A stretch of 64,000 nt of DNA from contig NZ_JANUGU010000001.1 of the NCBI RefSeq assembly GCF_024753145.1, positions 1,426,001 to 1,490,000 of the forward strand, written 5' to 3'. Every line of letters starts with the position of its first letter. Within the stretch, counting starts at the first letter, position 1. This document shows positions 34,152 to 42,082 of this stretch, piece after piece. A model generated the notes under the pieces. The model had not been told where the DNA came from. It searched no databases and was given only the letters and a program-made list of their open reading frames with translations. The DNA is from Massilia terrae (lineage in GTDB: Bacteria; Pseudomonadota; Gammaproteobacteria; Burkholderiales; Burkholderiaceae_D). The translations under genes and the position numbers were made by a program.

Positions 34152-34748
34152 ATGAACATCCTGCAGCTCAACTCCAGCCTGCGCGGCGCACAGTCCGAAT
34201 CGATCCGCGTGGCGAACGCCATCACCGCCAAACTGCTCGCCGCCAACCCGGGCGCAACCGTCAAGGTGCGCGACCTGGTCGCCTACAAGCATCCGATCCT
34301 GGACGAAGCCACCCTGGGCGCCCTGTTCACCCCGGCCGACCAGCGTACTCCGGAACAGGCGGCACGTGTAGCCAAGGACGACTTGCTGATCGCCGAAGCG
34401 CAAGCCGCCGACGTGATCGTGATGGGCGCGCCGATGTACAACTTCGCGATGCCCGTGCAGCTGAAGGGCTGGTTCGACGCGGTGGCCCGTGCCGGCGTGA
34501 CTTTCCGCTACACCGAAGCCGGTCCGGAAGGCCTGTTGAAGAACAAAAAGGTGTTTGTGGCCGCGGCCCGCGGTGGCGTCTACCCCGAAGGTGGCGACCC
34601 GCAGGTCCCGCAGATCGTCACCCTGCTCAACTTCCTAGGCATGAAGGATCACACCTTCGTGTATTCTCCGGGCCAGGCAATGGGTCCGGATGCGGCAGCC
34701 AAAGGCCAGGCCGACGCCGACCAGGCGATCGAAGCAGTCTTTGCATAA
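34152..34748 (+). CDS. azoR: FMN-dependent NADH-azoreductase / quinone reductase
   Basis: A 198-residue flavodoxin-fold protein of the AzoR group. It shows the FMN phosphate-binding start ILQLNSSLRGAQSESIRVAN, ADVIVMGAPMYNFAMPVQLK (the MYNF stretch next to the flavin), KGWFDAVARAGVTFRYTEAG and VFVAAARGGVYPEGG. These enzymes reduce azo dyes and quinones with NADH, protecting against thiol and quinone stress. A GAAGGGAACTTTAGA leader precedes the ATG. It is followed by a pirin gene after 49 bases on the same strand and is divergent from a LysR regulator, forming a typical detoxification unit. Confidence 0.92.
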   Translation: MNILQLNSSLRGAQSESIRVANAITAKLLAANPGATVKVRDLVAYKHPILDEATLGALFTPADQRTPEQAARVAKDDLLIAEAQAADVIVMGAPMYNFAMPVQLKGWFDAVARAGVTFRYTEAGPEGLLKNKKVFVAAARGGVYPEGGDPQVPQIVTLLNFLGMKDHTFVYSPGQAMGPDAAAKGQADADQAIEAVFA

Positions 34749-34797
34749 TCAGTTTTGACCAGAGCGGCGCTGCGGCGCCGACAACGAGGAGAACAGC

Positions 34798-35670
34798 ATG
34801 ACCAAGCAAGTGCAAGCCGTATCCGTCCGCAAATCGCGCGGCGTGGAGCGCCTGGTGGGCGGCCAGTTCATGATGGATGGCGCCGGTGTGAAGATCAACC
34901 GCGTGCTGACCGGCCCGTTGCAGCGCCGCCTGGATCCCTACCTGATGCTTGACGCCTTCGGCAGCGACAAGGCGGGCGACTACATCGCCGGCTTCCCGGA
35001 GCACCCGCACCGTGGCTTCGAGACCATCACCTACATGCTGAACGGCCGCATGCGGCACCGCGACAGCGGCGGCAACGAAGGCCTGATCACCAACGGCGGC
35101 GTGCAGTGGATGACTGCCGGCCGCGGCGTGGTCCACTCCGAGATGCCGGAGCAGAATGAAGGCCTGATGGAGGGCTTCCAGCTGTGGCTGAACCTGCCCG
35201 CCAAGGACAAGATGTCGGATCCGTGGTATCGCGACATCCCGAGCGAGGAACTGCCCAGCTTCGCGCTGGAGAATGGCGCGTCGGTGCAGGTGATCGCGGG
35301 CGAGACCCATGGCGTGACGGGTGCGGTGGTGCGTGAAGGTACGCAGCCGCTGTACCTGGACATCGAACTGCCGGCGGGCGAGAGCTTCGACCTGCCGCTG
35401 CCGGCCGGGCACAACGCCTTCGTCTACGTGTATCGCGGCGAGGTGGTGGTCGAGGGCAAAGGCGTGCCGCAAGCGCGCATGGCGATCCTCGATAACGCGC
35501 CCGATGCGGATGGTGTGCGCATCAAGGCCACCGAGGGTAGCAAGTTCCTGGTGATCGCGGGGCGTCCGCTGGGCGAGCCGATCGCGCAGTACGGGCCGTT
35601 CGTGATGAACACGCAGGAAGAGCTGTACCAGGCAGTCGAGGACTTCCGGGCTGGGAAGTTCGCGGCCTGA
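34798..35670 (+). CDS. pirin family protein
   Basis: A 290-residue bicupin. The N-terminal cupin has the pirin iron site: FPEHPHRGFETITYML (two His), then WMTAGRGVVHSEMPEQ (His and Glu). Further pirin motifs are GFQLWLNLPAKDKMSDPWYR and, in the C-terminal half, HNAFVYVYRGEVVVEG and FLVIAGRPLGEPIAQYGPFV. Bacterial pirins often have quercetinase activity or act as redox sensors. It lies 49 bases after azoR with a GAGGAGAAC site and is likely co-transcribed and controlled by the same LysR protein. Confidence 0.93.
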   Translation: MTKQVQAVSVRKSRGVERLVGGQFMMDGAGVKINRVLTGPLQRRLDPYLMLDAFGSDKAGDYIAGFPEHPHRGFETITYMLNGRMRHRDSGGNEGLITNGGVQWMTAGRGVVHSEMPEQNEGLMEGFQLWLNLPAKDKMSDPWYRDIPSEELPSFALENGASVQVIAGETHGVTGAVVREGTQPLYLDIELPAGESFDLPLPAGHNAFVYVYRGEVVVEGKGVPQARMAILDNAPDADGVRIKATEGSKFLVIAGRPLGEPIAQYGPFVMNTQEELYQAVEDFRAGKFAA

Positions 35671-35697
35671 ACGTAGCAAGGAAGCCGACTCGAAAAG

Positions 35698-35813
35698 GGA
35701 ACGTCGTCCTCGCGAAAGCGGGGACCCCATTTTGCAAGCGCAGCCACGGTGCGAACCATTGTGGCGGCGGTTAGAGGAATGGGGTTCCCGCCTGCGCGGG
35801 AACGACGTTCTCT
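35698..35813. repeat. REPIN-like pair of GTCGTTCCCGC palindromes
   Basis: Two palindromic units face each other: GGGAACGTCGTCCTCGCG...ACCCCATTTT at 35698-35733 and AATGGGGTTCCCGCC...AACGACGTTCTC at 35778-35813. The outer ends are inverted copies, each unit forms its own hairpin, and 44 unrelated bases lie between. The same doublet plan recurs at 54465-54567 and 63186-63286. Confidence 0.78.
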
Positions 35814-35907
35814 TTATCTCATCTGCACCGTTAGAATTCCGCGCGTCTCAATACCCCCCCACTGTTTGCGCTACACTCTGCGGCATGCGAATCCCACCAC
35901 TTTCATC

Positions 35908-36420
35908 ATGCCGCTGATCGACACCCTCGCCGACCTGTACGCCCGCGCCAGCCGCGCGCTCGGCCTGGAGACGGTCGATTCCTTCACGCCCGGTCACGCC
36001 TACGCGCGCACGCGCTGGGACCGCGCCTATTTCGACATCGCGTCCGACCTCAAGCCCGACGCGATCGAGCGCACGATCTGCGAAGCGATCGCCAACACGC
36101 CTGCGGTGTTCGCGCACATCGACAATCCAACCCCGCGCATGCAGCGCGTGCTGCTGTCGATCGCCGACGAGCGCCGGCGCCGCGCCTGCGGCGGCCAGGG
36201 CGACCTGCTCAAGCTGCTGGTCGAGGCCTACCGCAGCCGTCATACGCTTGAGGCCCTGCCGGGCATGCGCCAGGCTATCGAGGACTCGGACGGGCTGGAG
36301 ATCGGCGAACGGGTGCGCCAGCTGTCGGTCTTCCTGCGCAGCGTCCCCCCGGACTTCGATGTAATCGACGCCGACCTGCCCGGCCGCACGCTGCGGCTGG
36401 TGCAAGGCGGACGTCGTTAA
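35908..36420 (+). CDS. conserved protein of unknown function, 170 residues
   Basis: Not recognised as a known family. The protein is 170 residues, soluble and mostly helical, starting MPLIDTLADLYARASRALGL. Charged helical parts are RWDRAYFDIASDLKPDAIER, RMQRVLLSIADERRRRACGG and LLKLLVEAYRSRHTLEAL. The start at 35908 is chosen because longer reading passes through the palindromic repeat upstream. TACACT and a GC-rich CTGCGGCATGC lie just before the start and may mark the promoter. It overlaps the stop region of the convergent acyltransferase gene by 4 bases. Confidence 0.7.
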   Translation: MPLIDTLADLYARASRALGLETVDSFTPGHAYARTRWDRAYFDIASDLKPDAIERTICEAIANTPAVFAHIDNPTPRMQRVLLSIADERRRRACGGQGDLLKLLVEAYRSRHTLEALPGMRQAIEDSDGLEIGERVRQLSVFLRSVPPDFDVIDADLPGRTLRLVQGGRR

Positions 36421-37568
36421 GCTTCTGCCTGCTGCGGCGCGGCCATGCTCTTGCGCGCCGAGTTCGAGGGCACGTAGCGTTCACGCAGCGCCATGAAAGG
36501 CGTTTCCACCAAACGGTAGAGCAGCCATCCGGCAGCGACGGATGCCAGCAGCATCAGCGCGATCGCGGCGGGCGACTCGACGTCGTATCCGGACGCGCGC
36601 AACTGGTCGCCGATCATGATGCACAGCTGCTTGTGGGTCAGGTAGATCGCGTACGACCACAGGGCGAGGCTGCCGGCGCCGGGCACGCGGGTTTCGCGCA
36701 ACAGCGATCCCTCGGCGGCGGCGGCAAAGATCAGCATCGCGATCCCGAGGGCGAGCAGCGGGTAGCCGAAGACCGTCACCGCGAAGCCGAAATGATCGTG
36801 AAGGAACAGGGCACAGGCCAGCAGCGTGACGGCAAGGCCGGCGGCCAGGAAGACGTTGCCATGCCGCGCAAAACGCTGCCACAACGCCGGCTGCTGGTTC
36901 TTCAACAGTGCCAGCGCCACGCCGGCCAGCAGCTCGTCGAAACGGCAGAAGCTGGAGTAGTAGATGTACTTGTAATAGCTGCTCATCCAGTTGGCCTGGC
37001 CCTGCACATGATCGAACCAGGCATCGGCACGGAACAGCATCCCTGCCCCGAACCCGAGCGCGATCGCGGCCCACGCCGCGCGGCGCGAGTTGCCGAGGGC
37101 AGCGCCGGCCAGCGCGAGCGCGGGCAAGAGCATGTAGAACTGTTCCTCGATCGACAGCGACCAGGCGTGCGAGAACGCGGTTCCCGGCTCAAGCGCGATG
37201 TTCTGCGTGAAGGTGAGGTACTTCCACAGCGGCAGCAAGGGCGCGTCGCCACGGAAGGCCGGCCACAGGAAGTACAGGGCCAGCACCACATAGAAATTGG
37301 GTAGCGTGCGCAGGAAGCGGCGCGCATAGAAGTGACGCAGCGAAAAGCCCTCGCTGCTGCCCATCGCGGCGAAAATCTGGTTGCCGATCAGGTAGCCGGA
37401 CAGCGCGAAAAACAGGTCGACGCCGGCCCAGCCCAGCTCGCCGACCCAGCCGAAGGTCGGGCGGCCGCTGACGAACAGCACGTAGTGATGCAGGACGACG
37501 AGGCTGACGGCGAGCGCACGCAAGGTGTCGAGGCCGTGCACACGGCGGCTGCGGAGCGAGGTCGTCAT
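36417..37568 (-). CDS. acyltransferase family 3 membrane protein
   Basis: A 383-residue integral membrane acyltransferase with ~10 hydrophobic helices. The family start HGLDTLRALAVSLVVLHHYV holds the catalytic His pair at the end of helix 1. LGWAGVDLFFALSGYLIGNQ and HAWSLSIEEQFYMLLPALAL are further hallmarks, and the end is LYRLVETPFMALRERYV. It probably O-acylates a cell-surface or lipid-linked sugar. Unlike the acyltransferase at 10913, its base composition matches the neighbours. The start at 37568 is preferred over an upstream ATG because the domain begins 11 residues in. Confidence 0.88.
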   Translation of the reverse strand: MTTSLRSRRVHGLDTLRALAVSLVVLHHYVLFVSGRPTFGWVGELGWAGVDLFFALSGYLIGNQIFAAMGSSEGFSLRHFYARRFLRTLPNFYVVLALYFLWPAFRGDAPLLPLWKYLTFTQNIALEPGTAFSHAWSLSIEEQFYMLLPALALAGAALGNSRRAAWAAIALGFGAGMLFRADAWFDHVQGQANWMSSYYKYIYYSSFCRFDELLAGVALALLKNQQPALWQRFARHGNVFLAAGLAVTLLACALFLHDHFGFAVTVFGYPLLALGIAMLIFAAAAEGSLLRETRVPGAGSLALWSYAIYLTHKQLCIMIGDQLRASGYDVESPAAIALMLLASVAAGWLLYRLVETPFMALRERYVPSNSARKSMAAPQQAEA

Positions 37569-37675
37569 TTCGCGTGGTATCGGTGAAAGTTGCGAATCAT
37601 GCCACGCCGCCCCTGCCGCCGCCAGCATTTCCCGATAAAATGTCGGCACCGACATTTCTTTTGGATCAGTTCGTA

Positions 37676-38647
37676 ATGACTTCCGCCAGCAATTTCCAGT
37701 TCAAATCCGTCAACTACACCGGGCTCGGCCAAGGGCCGCGCGTGATCATCATGGGCGCCACCCACGGCAACGAGGTGTGCGGCACCAAGGCCATCCGGCG
37801 CGTGATGGAGGAAATCGACAGCGGCAAGCTGCACATTGCGAACGGCAGCGTGACCTTCGTCCCGATCGTCAATCCGCTGGCCTACGCCAAGAACACGCGT
37901 TCCGGCGACCGCAACCTGAACCGCAACCTGTTCCCGAAGGAGCATCCGCAGGATTTCGAGGACCAGATCGCGAACTGGCTGTGCCCGCTGCTGGCCCAGC
38001 ATGACGTGCTGCTCGACCTGCACTCCTTCAACGCCAAGACCGGCGAGCCCTTCGTGATGGTGGGACCGGTCAACAACGATGGTCCGCTGGAACCGTTCAA
38101 GCATGCCGAGAAAGAACGCGCGCTGGCGCGCCGCCTGGGCGTGCGCCGCTTCGTCAGCGGCTGGATGGCGGCCTATGGCGGTGGCGTGCAGCGCCGCAGC
38201 CGTGGCAATGCCGCCGAACTCGAAACCGTGCTGCGCTACGGCGTCGGCACCACCGAATACATGCGCACCACGGGCGGCTACGCGCTCACGCTCGAATGCG
38301 GCCAGCACGAGGATCCGGCCGCGCCGGAAGTGGCCTATCGGGCGATCGTGAACACCCTCACCTTCCTCAAGCTGATCGACGCGCCCGAGCCGGCCCCGGT
38401 GCCGTTCGAGGAGATGGAGGCGCTGCAAATGGTCGTGGTGCACGACAAGCTCGATGCCAAGGACGCGTTCACGCGCGCCTGGGCGAGTTTCGATCCGGTC
38501 GCGGAAGGCGAACAGATCGGCGTGCGCGCGGACGGCACGCCGGTGGTGGCGGAGTTTGCGGGGCGGATCCTGTTCCCGGACACGAACGCCGGCGCGAATC
38601 AGGAGTGGTACTACATGACGCGGCCGAATCCGGATTTTGGGCGCTGA
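37676..38647 (+). CDS. succinylglutamate desuccinylase/aspartoacylase family zinc hydrolase
   Basis: A 323-residue M14-like amidohydrolase. It shows VIIMGATHGNEVCG (zinc-binding His and Glu), SGDRNLNRNLFPKEH (substrate Arg region), DVLLDLHSFNAKTGEPF (third zinc His) and GYALTLECGQHEDP (catalytic Glu). The C-terminal ~80 residues form a beta domain (VRADGTPVVAEFAGRILFPD). The family cleaves N-acyl amino acids; the acyl group cannot be told from sequence. Start: ATG 37676 is favoured over ATG 37640, because the earlier one lies in a -10-like GATAAAATG stretch. It is divergent from the acyltransferase gene. Confidence 0.87.
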   Translation: MTSASNFQFKSVNYTGLGQGPRVIIMGATHGNEVCGTKAIRRVMEEIDSGKLHIANGSVTFVPIVNPLAYAKNTRSGDRNLNRNLFPKEHPQDFEDQIANWLCPLLAQHDVLLDLHSFNAKTGEPFVMVGPVNNDGPLEPFKHAEKERALARRLGVRRFVSGWMAAYGGGVQRRSRGNAAELETVLRYGVGTTEYMRTTGGYALTLECGQHEDPAAPEVAYRAIVNTLTFLKLIDAPEPAPVPFEEMEALQMVVVHDKLDAKDAFTRAWASFDPVAEGEQIGVRADGTPVVAEFAGRILFPDTNAGANQEWYYMTRPNPDFGR

Positions 38648-38790
38648 TCGGCGGCGTGTCGCGAGCGACATCAATAGGTTGTTGAGTTTGCTTGGAACTC
38701 TTTTGCCGACCTTGGTCTAACGGGTCGTCCGGCGGCCACAACGAAGTGCACAAGTGACGCTGACATGGTGTATCGCCACGGGATACAATC

Positions 38791-39069
38791 ATGATCAAGA
38801 GCTTTGCGCACAAGGGTCTCGAACTGTTCTACCGTAAGGGAAGCAAGGCCGGGATACGGCCAGATCATGCTGCCAAGCTTCGTCGCCAGCTCACCGCGCT
38901 TGATGGCGCTTCAGATATCGCTGTCCTCGACGTTCCCGGATGGCATTTGCATCGTCTGATTGGCTCCAAGGGTGGCTACTGGTCACTCAGGGTCAGCGCG
39001 AATTGGCGGCTCATTTTCGTGTTTGACGGTAGGGATGCAAACTTGGTCGATTACATTGATTATCACTAG
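38791..39069 (+). CDS. higB: HigB-type toxin (RelE superfamily mRNA interferase)
   Basis: A 92-residue toxin of the RelE/ParE fold. The HigB signature runs MIKSFAHKGLELFYRKGSK, LRRQLTALDGASDIAVLDVP, HLHRLIGSKGGYWSLRVSAN and WRLIFVFDGRDANLVDYIDY. HigB cuts mRNA on translating ribosomes when the antitoxin is lost. It precedes higA by 9 bases, the usual toxin-first order. The DNA is lower in GC than the region, so horizontal acquisition is likely. CTGACA and TACAAT elements lie upstream, but the -10 is only one base from the ATG, so their role is uncertain. Confidence 0.93.
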   Translation: MIKSFAHKGLELFYRKGSKAGIRPDHAAKLRRQLTALDGASDIAVLDVPGWHLHRLIGSKGGYWSLRVSANWRLIFVFDGRDANLVDYIDYH

Positions 39070-39078
39070 AGGATTGAA

Positions 39079-39375
39079 ATGGGACGAATGTACGACCCCG
39101 CTCATCCAGGTGAGATCTTGAAGGAAGATGTCTTGCCCGGTCTAGGCCTGACCGTCACGGAGGCCGCTGCTCAACTGGGAGTTTCCCGTGTGGCACTCTC
39201 GCGCGTCATTAATGGTCGCGCCGCGATCAGTCCTGAACTGGCAATCAGGCTTGCTCAATGGTTGGGCGGAAATGCCGAGTCATGGCTGCAAATGCAGCTA
39301 CGGCATGACCTATGGAACGCCGAGCGAAACAGTAGTGCGAACGTCACGCCCGTAAAACGGAGCAAAGCGGCGTAA
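39079..39375 (+). CDS. higA: HigA-type antitoxin (XRE helix-turn-helix)
   Basis: A 98-residue antitoxin. [20 protein letters not shown] is the HigA/VapI-type start. The HTH is [20 protein letters not shown], followed by [20 protein letters not shown] and [15 protein letters not shown]. It neutralises HigB and represses the pair's promoter by operator binding. It is translated from an AGAGGATTGAA site 9 bases after higB. The GC content is low, like higB. Confidence 0.93.
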   Translation: MGRMYDPAHPGEILKEDVLPGLGLTVTEAAAQLGVSRVALSRVINGRAAISPELAIRLAQWLGGNAESWLQMQLRHDLWNAERNSSANVTPVKRSKAA

Positions 39376-39396
39376 TCACTCCTGCTTCCTGCCCGC

Positions 39397-39681
39397 TTAG
39401 TTCGGCGTTCGACGCGCCTCGGCCCGTTCCAGCCGTATCAAGTGCAGATTGCGGACATAAATCCCCACGCCGAGTAACTGCCCGGCGATAAAAACAGGGT
39501 CGCGTTGGTGCAGCGCATAGACCAGCAGGACCAATGCGCCGACGATGCTGAAGTACCAGAACGAGACCGGAATCACGCTGCGCCGTTCGCGCTCGCTAAG
39601 CAGCCACTGCACCACGAAGCGCGCCATGAACAGCGCCTGGCCGCCGAAGCCGATCACGAGCCACCACAGGTCGCCGTCCAA
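39397..39681 (-). CDS. LAB_N (lipid A biosynthesis N-terminal domain) small membrane protein
   Basis: A 94-residue membrane protein with three helices, matching the lipid-A-disaccharide-synthase N-terminal (LAB_N) domain: WWLVIGFGGQALFMARFVVQ, SVIPVSFWYFSIVGALVLLV, VFIAGQLLGVGIYVRNLHLI. The start is a TTG at 39679-39681, one base after the PAP2 stop, with AGGGAGGAG in the end of that gene as ribosome site. No ATG gives the full domain. LAB_N proteins sit next to ArnT- and ArnC-type glycosyltransferases in many genomes. It is the last gene of the sugar-transfer operon. Confidence 0.83.
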   Translation of the reverse strand: MDGDLWWLVIGFGGQALFMARFVVQWLLSERERRSVIPVSFWYFSIVGALVLLVYALHQRDPVFIAGQLLGVGIYVRNLHLIRLERAEARRTPN

Positions 39682-39682
39682 C

Positions 39683-40477
39683 TCACTCCTCCCTCGCGCG
39701 CCGGCGCATCGGTAATTGAAAGGGTGTCTGCAGCAACTCCCAGCCTCCCCACAGCAGGCAAACGATGCCGACACCCCGCTGAAGCGGCATGACTTCCGGG
39801 AAGCCAATATGCTGGCTGAACAAGAGCGCCGCCGCGATAACCAGCAGGACCAGTCCGGAAGCCAGTCCCCACAGGCTGCACGTGGTCCATCCGAAACGGC
39901 TGGACAGTATGAGCCCGCACCACGCGGCAAGCCAGCCGCCCAGCATGCCTCCCAGCAGGTCGAGCGGCCAGTGGACGCCGACCATCACCCGAGACAGGCT
40001 GACCAGTACGGCGAGCAGCAGCAGCATCAACCGCAAGACGACGTAGCCGCGCAAGCCCATGACCCAGATTCCGGCGAGCGCAAACGCGGCGGCCGCATGC
40101 CCGGACGGGAACGCTCCGGTGCGATGCGGCGGCCCACTGTGGAAGAAGGCATCGGATTCCAGCAGGGCCAGGGGGCGCGGAATCGGTAGCGCGTGCTTGA
40201 TGAGCTGCACGTAGGCGGTCGCGATCACCGCTGCGATCAGGGCCGCCCAGAAGCGATCGGGAGTACGTTTGATACACGGCAGGACCAGCGCGAGCGCCAC
40301 GGCGCCATCACCGAGCATGGTCAGGTTGGCCCACACGCGGTCGCCGAACACATGGCCCCCGAGGTTCAGCGCGAGGAACAGTTCCTGGTTGCTGTCGCTG
40401 AAGGTAATCGCCGCGAACAGCAGCATGGCAAGCAGTGGTGGCGCCCACGCCCAAGCGGATCGAGGAGAGGTGCCCAT
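39683..40477 (-). CDS. PAP2-family membrane lipid phosphatase
   Basis: A 264-residue protein with about seven membrane helices and the full PAP2 triad: QLIKHALPIPRPLALLE (KxxxxxxRP), TGAFPSGHAAAAFALAG (PSGH) and SRVMVGVHWPLDLLGGM (SRxxxGxHxxxD). Such enzymes remove phosphate from lipid phosphates such as undecaprenyl pyrophosphate or, in LpxE, from lipid A. Next to an ArnT-like transferase and a LAB_N protein, a lipid A or carrier-lipid substrate is likely. It starts 12 bases after the stop of the transferase gene. Confidence 0.9.
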   Translation of the reverse strand: MGTSPRSAWAWAPPLLAMLLFAAITFSDSNQELFLALNLGGHVFGDRVWANLTMLGDGAVALALVLPCIKRTPDRFWAALIAAVIATAYVQLIKHALPIPRPLALLESDAFFHSGPPHRTGAFPSGHAAAAFALAGIWVMGLRGYVVLRLMLLLLAVLVSLSRVMVGVHWPLDLLGGMLGGWLAAWCGLILSSRFGWTTCSLWGLASGLVLLVIAAALLFSQHIGFPEVMPLQRGVGIVCLLWGGWELLQTPFQLPMRRRAREE

Positions 40478-40489
40478 GGAGAATCGCCC

Positions 40490-42082
40490 TCATCCACCGA
40501 TGCGGGCTAGCACCACGCCGCCCTTGCGGTACAACACGCCATGCTGGCCCATGCCCTCCAGCTCGTCGCTGCGTGTGAGGATCAGCTCGCCGTTACGCAG
40601 CTCGCCGGCCCGTTCAGTGACTGCGCCACGGTACACGCTGAAACTGGGCACGTTGAAATGCCAGGTCCGCACCGACAGACCCGCTGAGCGGACCAGCAAG
40701 GCCGCTTCCTTCACCGGCCCTTGCTGCAGGGCCGCGAGCGCCGGCAGCGCAAGGCCGCCGACGGCGGACGAGCAAATCAGCCCGCTTGCTGCAAGCCGGG
40801 GCCAGACGGGCGTACGCGGCATCAAGGCCAGGGCGGCCACGGCGATCAACATGGCCCATGCGGCGCGTTGCCAGGCCTGGCTGAACACGTCCGGACGGCT
40901 CAGCATGTCCCGCAAGTAAAGGTTGCCGGTCTGCGGGCCGATCTCGCGCAATAGCATTGGCAACAACGCGATAAATCCGAGCAAAAAGAATGGCGGCGCG
41001 AATGCGAGCAAGCGGGAACCGATCGCGTGTCGATGACGCGCCATCAGCACGAACAGCGGTGTGATGCCGTAGATGAGATAGTGCGGCAACTTGGTCTGTG
41101 CGAGCGAGAAAAAAGCCAGCACGAACAGGAACCAGCACCAGAGAAATGCATCAAGCGGCGTTGCGCGCAGCTCGGACAGACGCCGCAGCACGCGCAGGAG
41201 CAGTCCGGTGTACGGCAGCAGGAGCAGCAAGGCGACCGGCAGGTAGTAGAACAGCCAGCCATCATGCCCCTGCAGCGGCTGCGCGAAACGCTCCACGTTG
41301 TGGTGCAGGATGAAACCGTCGATGAAGGCTTGCCCCTGCCGCTGATACTCCAGCCAGTACCACGGTCCGGCCACCACTAGCATGATCAGCCAGCCTGCCG
41401 GGTCCCGCACGGCCTTCGCCCAGGCGCGCACCTGCCCGCACAGCGCGAAGACGATGAGGCTCGCCGCGCCGGGGATCAGCAGCGCCACCGGCCCCTTGGT
41501 TAATGCGCCAAGCGCCATCCACAGCCACACGCGACGCCGGTATCGAACACGATGCGACACCAGATAGCGATAGAGGTCGAACATCGCCAGCGCGAGGAAA
41601 AGGTTGAGCAATGCATCCGCCGTCGCCCCCCGGCCAATGAGCGTCACGCCCAAGCTTGTCGCGGCAATGAACCCCGCGGCATGTCCAGTCGCGTTGTCTG
41701 CGACCCGTCTCGTGAAGGCCACCAGCGCCACAACCCACGCCGCACCGGCCAACGCCGACGGCAGCCGCAAGGCGAATTCATCGAGCCCGAACGCCCCGAC
41801 CGACGCGGCCTGCAGCCAATAGATCAGGATCGGCTTGTCGAAACGCGGGGCGCCGTTGAGCCATGTGGTGACCAGGTCGCCCCTCTCCAGCATTTCGCGC
41901 GTCGCTTCGCTGAAGGCGCCTTCGTCGACGTCGAACAGGGGAAAATCCCCTAGCCTGAAGAAGAGACCGAGGTAGACGGCGACAGCGACCAGCAACGCCG
42001 GCATGCCGGACGCCAGCGCACTGCGCGCAGAAAGCCACAGGCCACGCACACTCTCGATCTGGGCTTGCGCGATGCCTTTCAC
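40490..42082 (-). CDS. ArnT-like (GT39/GT83) membrane glycosyltransferase
   Basis: A 530-residue membrane enzyme with about 12 helices. The GTG start at 42080-42082 overlaps the upstream GT2 stop (GTGA), and longer reading is not convincing. The first periplasmic loop has FPLFDVDEGAFSEATREMLE (the acidic DE pair of GT-C enzymes) and GAPRFDKPILIYWLQAASVG (the KPP-like motif). LARTLP-type membrane repeats and a small C-terminal periplasmic domain complete it. ArnT-family enzymes move a sugar from undecaprenyl phosphate to lipid A or other envelope targets. The upstream GT2 gene would make the lipid-linked donor. Confidence 0.9.
   Translation of the reverse strand: MKGIAQAQIESVRGLWLSARSALASGMPALLVAVAVYLGLFFRLGDFPLFDVDEGAFSEATREMLERGDLVTTWLNGAPRFDKPILIYWLQAASVGAFGLDEFALRLPSALAGAAWVVALVAFTRRVADNATGHAAGFIAATSLGVTLIGRGATADALLNLFLALAMFDLYRYLVSHRVRYRRRVWLWMALGALTKGPVALLIPGAASLIVFALCGQVRAWAKAVRDPAGWLIMLVVAGPWYWLEYQRQGQAFIDGFILHHNVERFAQPLQGHDGWLFYYLPVALLLLLPYTGLLLRVLRRLSELRATPLDAFLWCWFLFVLAFFSLAQTKLPHYLIYGITPLFVLMARHRHAIGSRLLAFAPPFFLLGFIALLPMLLREIGPQTGNLYLRDMLSRPDVFSQAWQRAAWAMLIAVAALALMPRTPVWPRLAASGLICSSAVGGLALPALAALQQGPVKEAALLVRSAGLSVRTWHFNVPSFSVYRGAVTERAGELRNGELILTRSDELEGMGQHGVLYRKGGVVLARIGG

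Noticed and set aside
38760..38789. CTGACA-18-TACAAT promoter for higB
   Set aside because: The -10 ends one base before the higB ATG, which would put the transcript start inside the gene, so it was not listed as a promoter.
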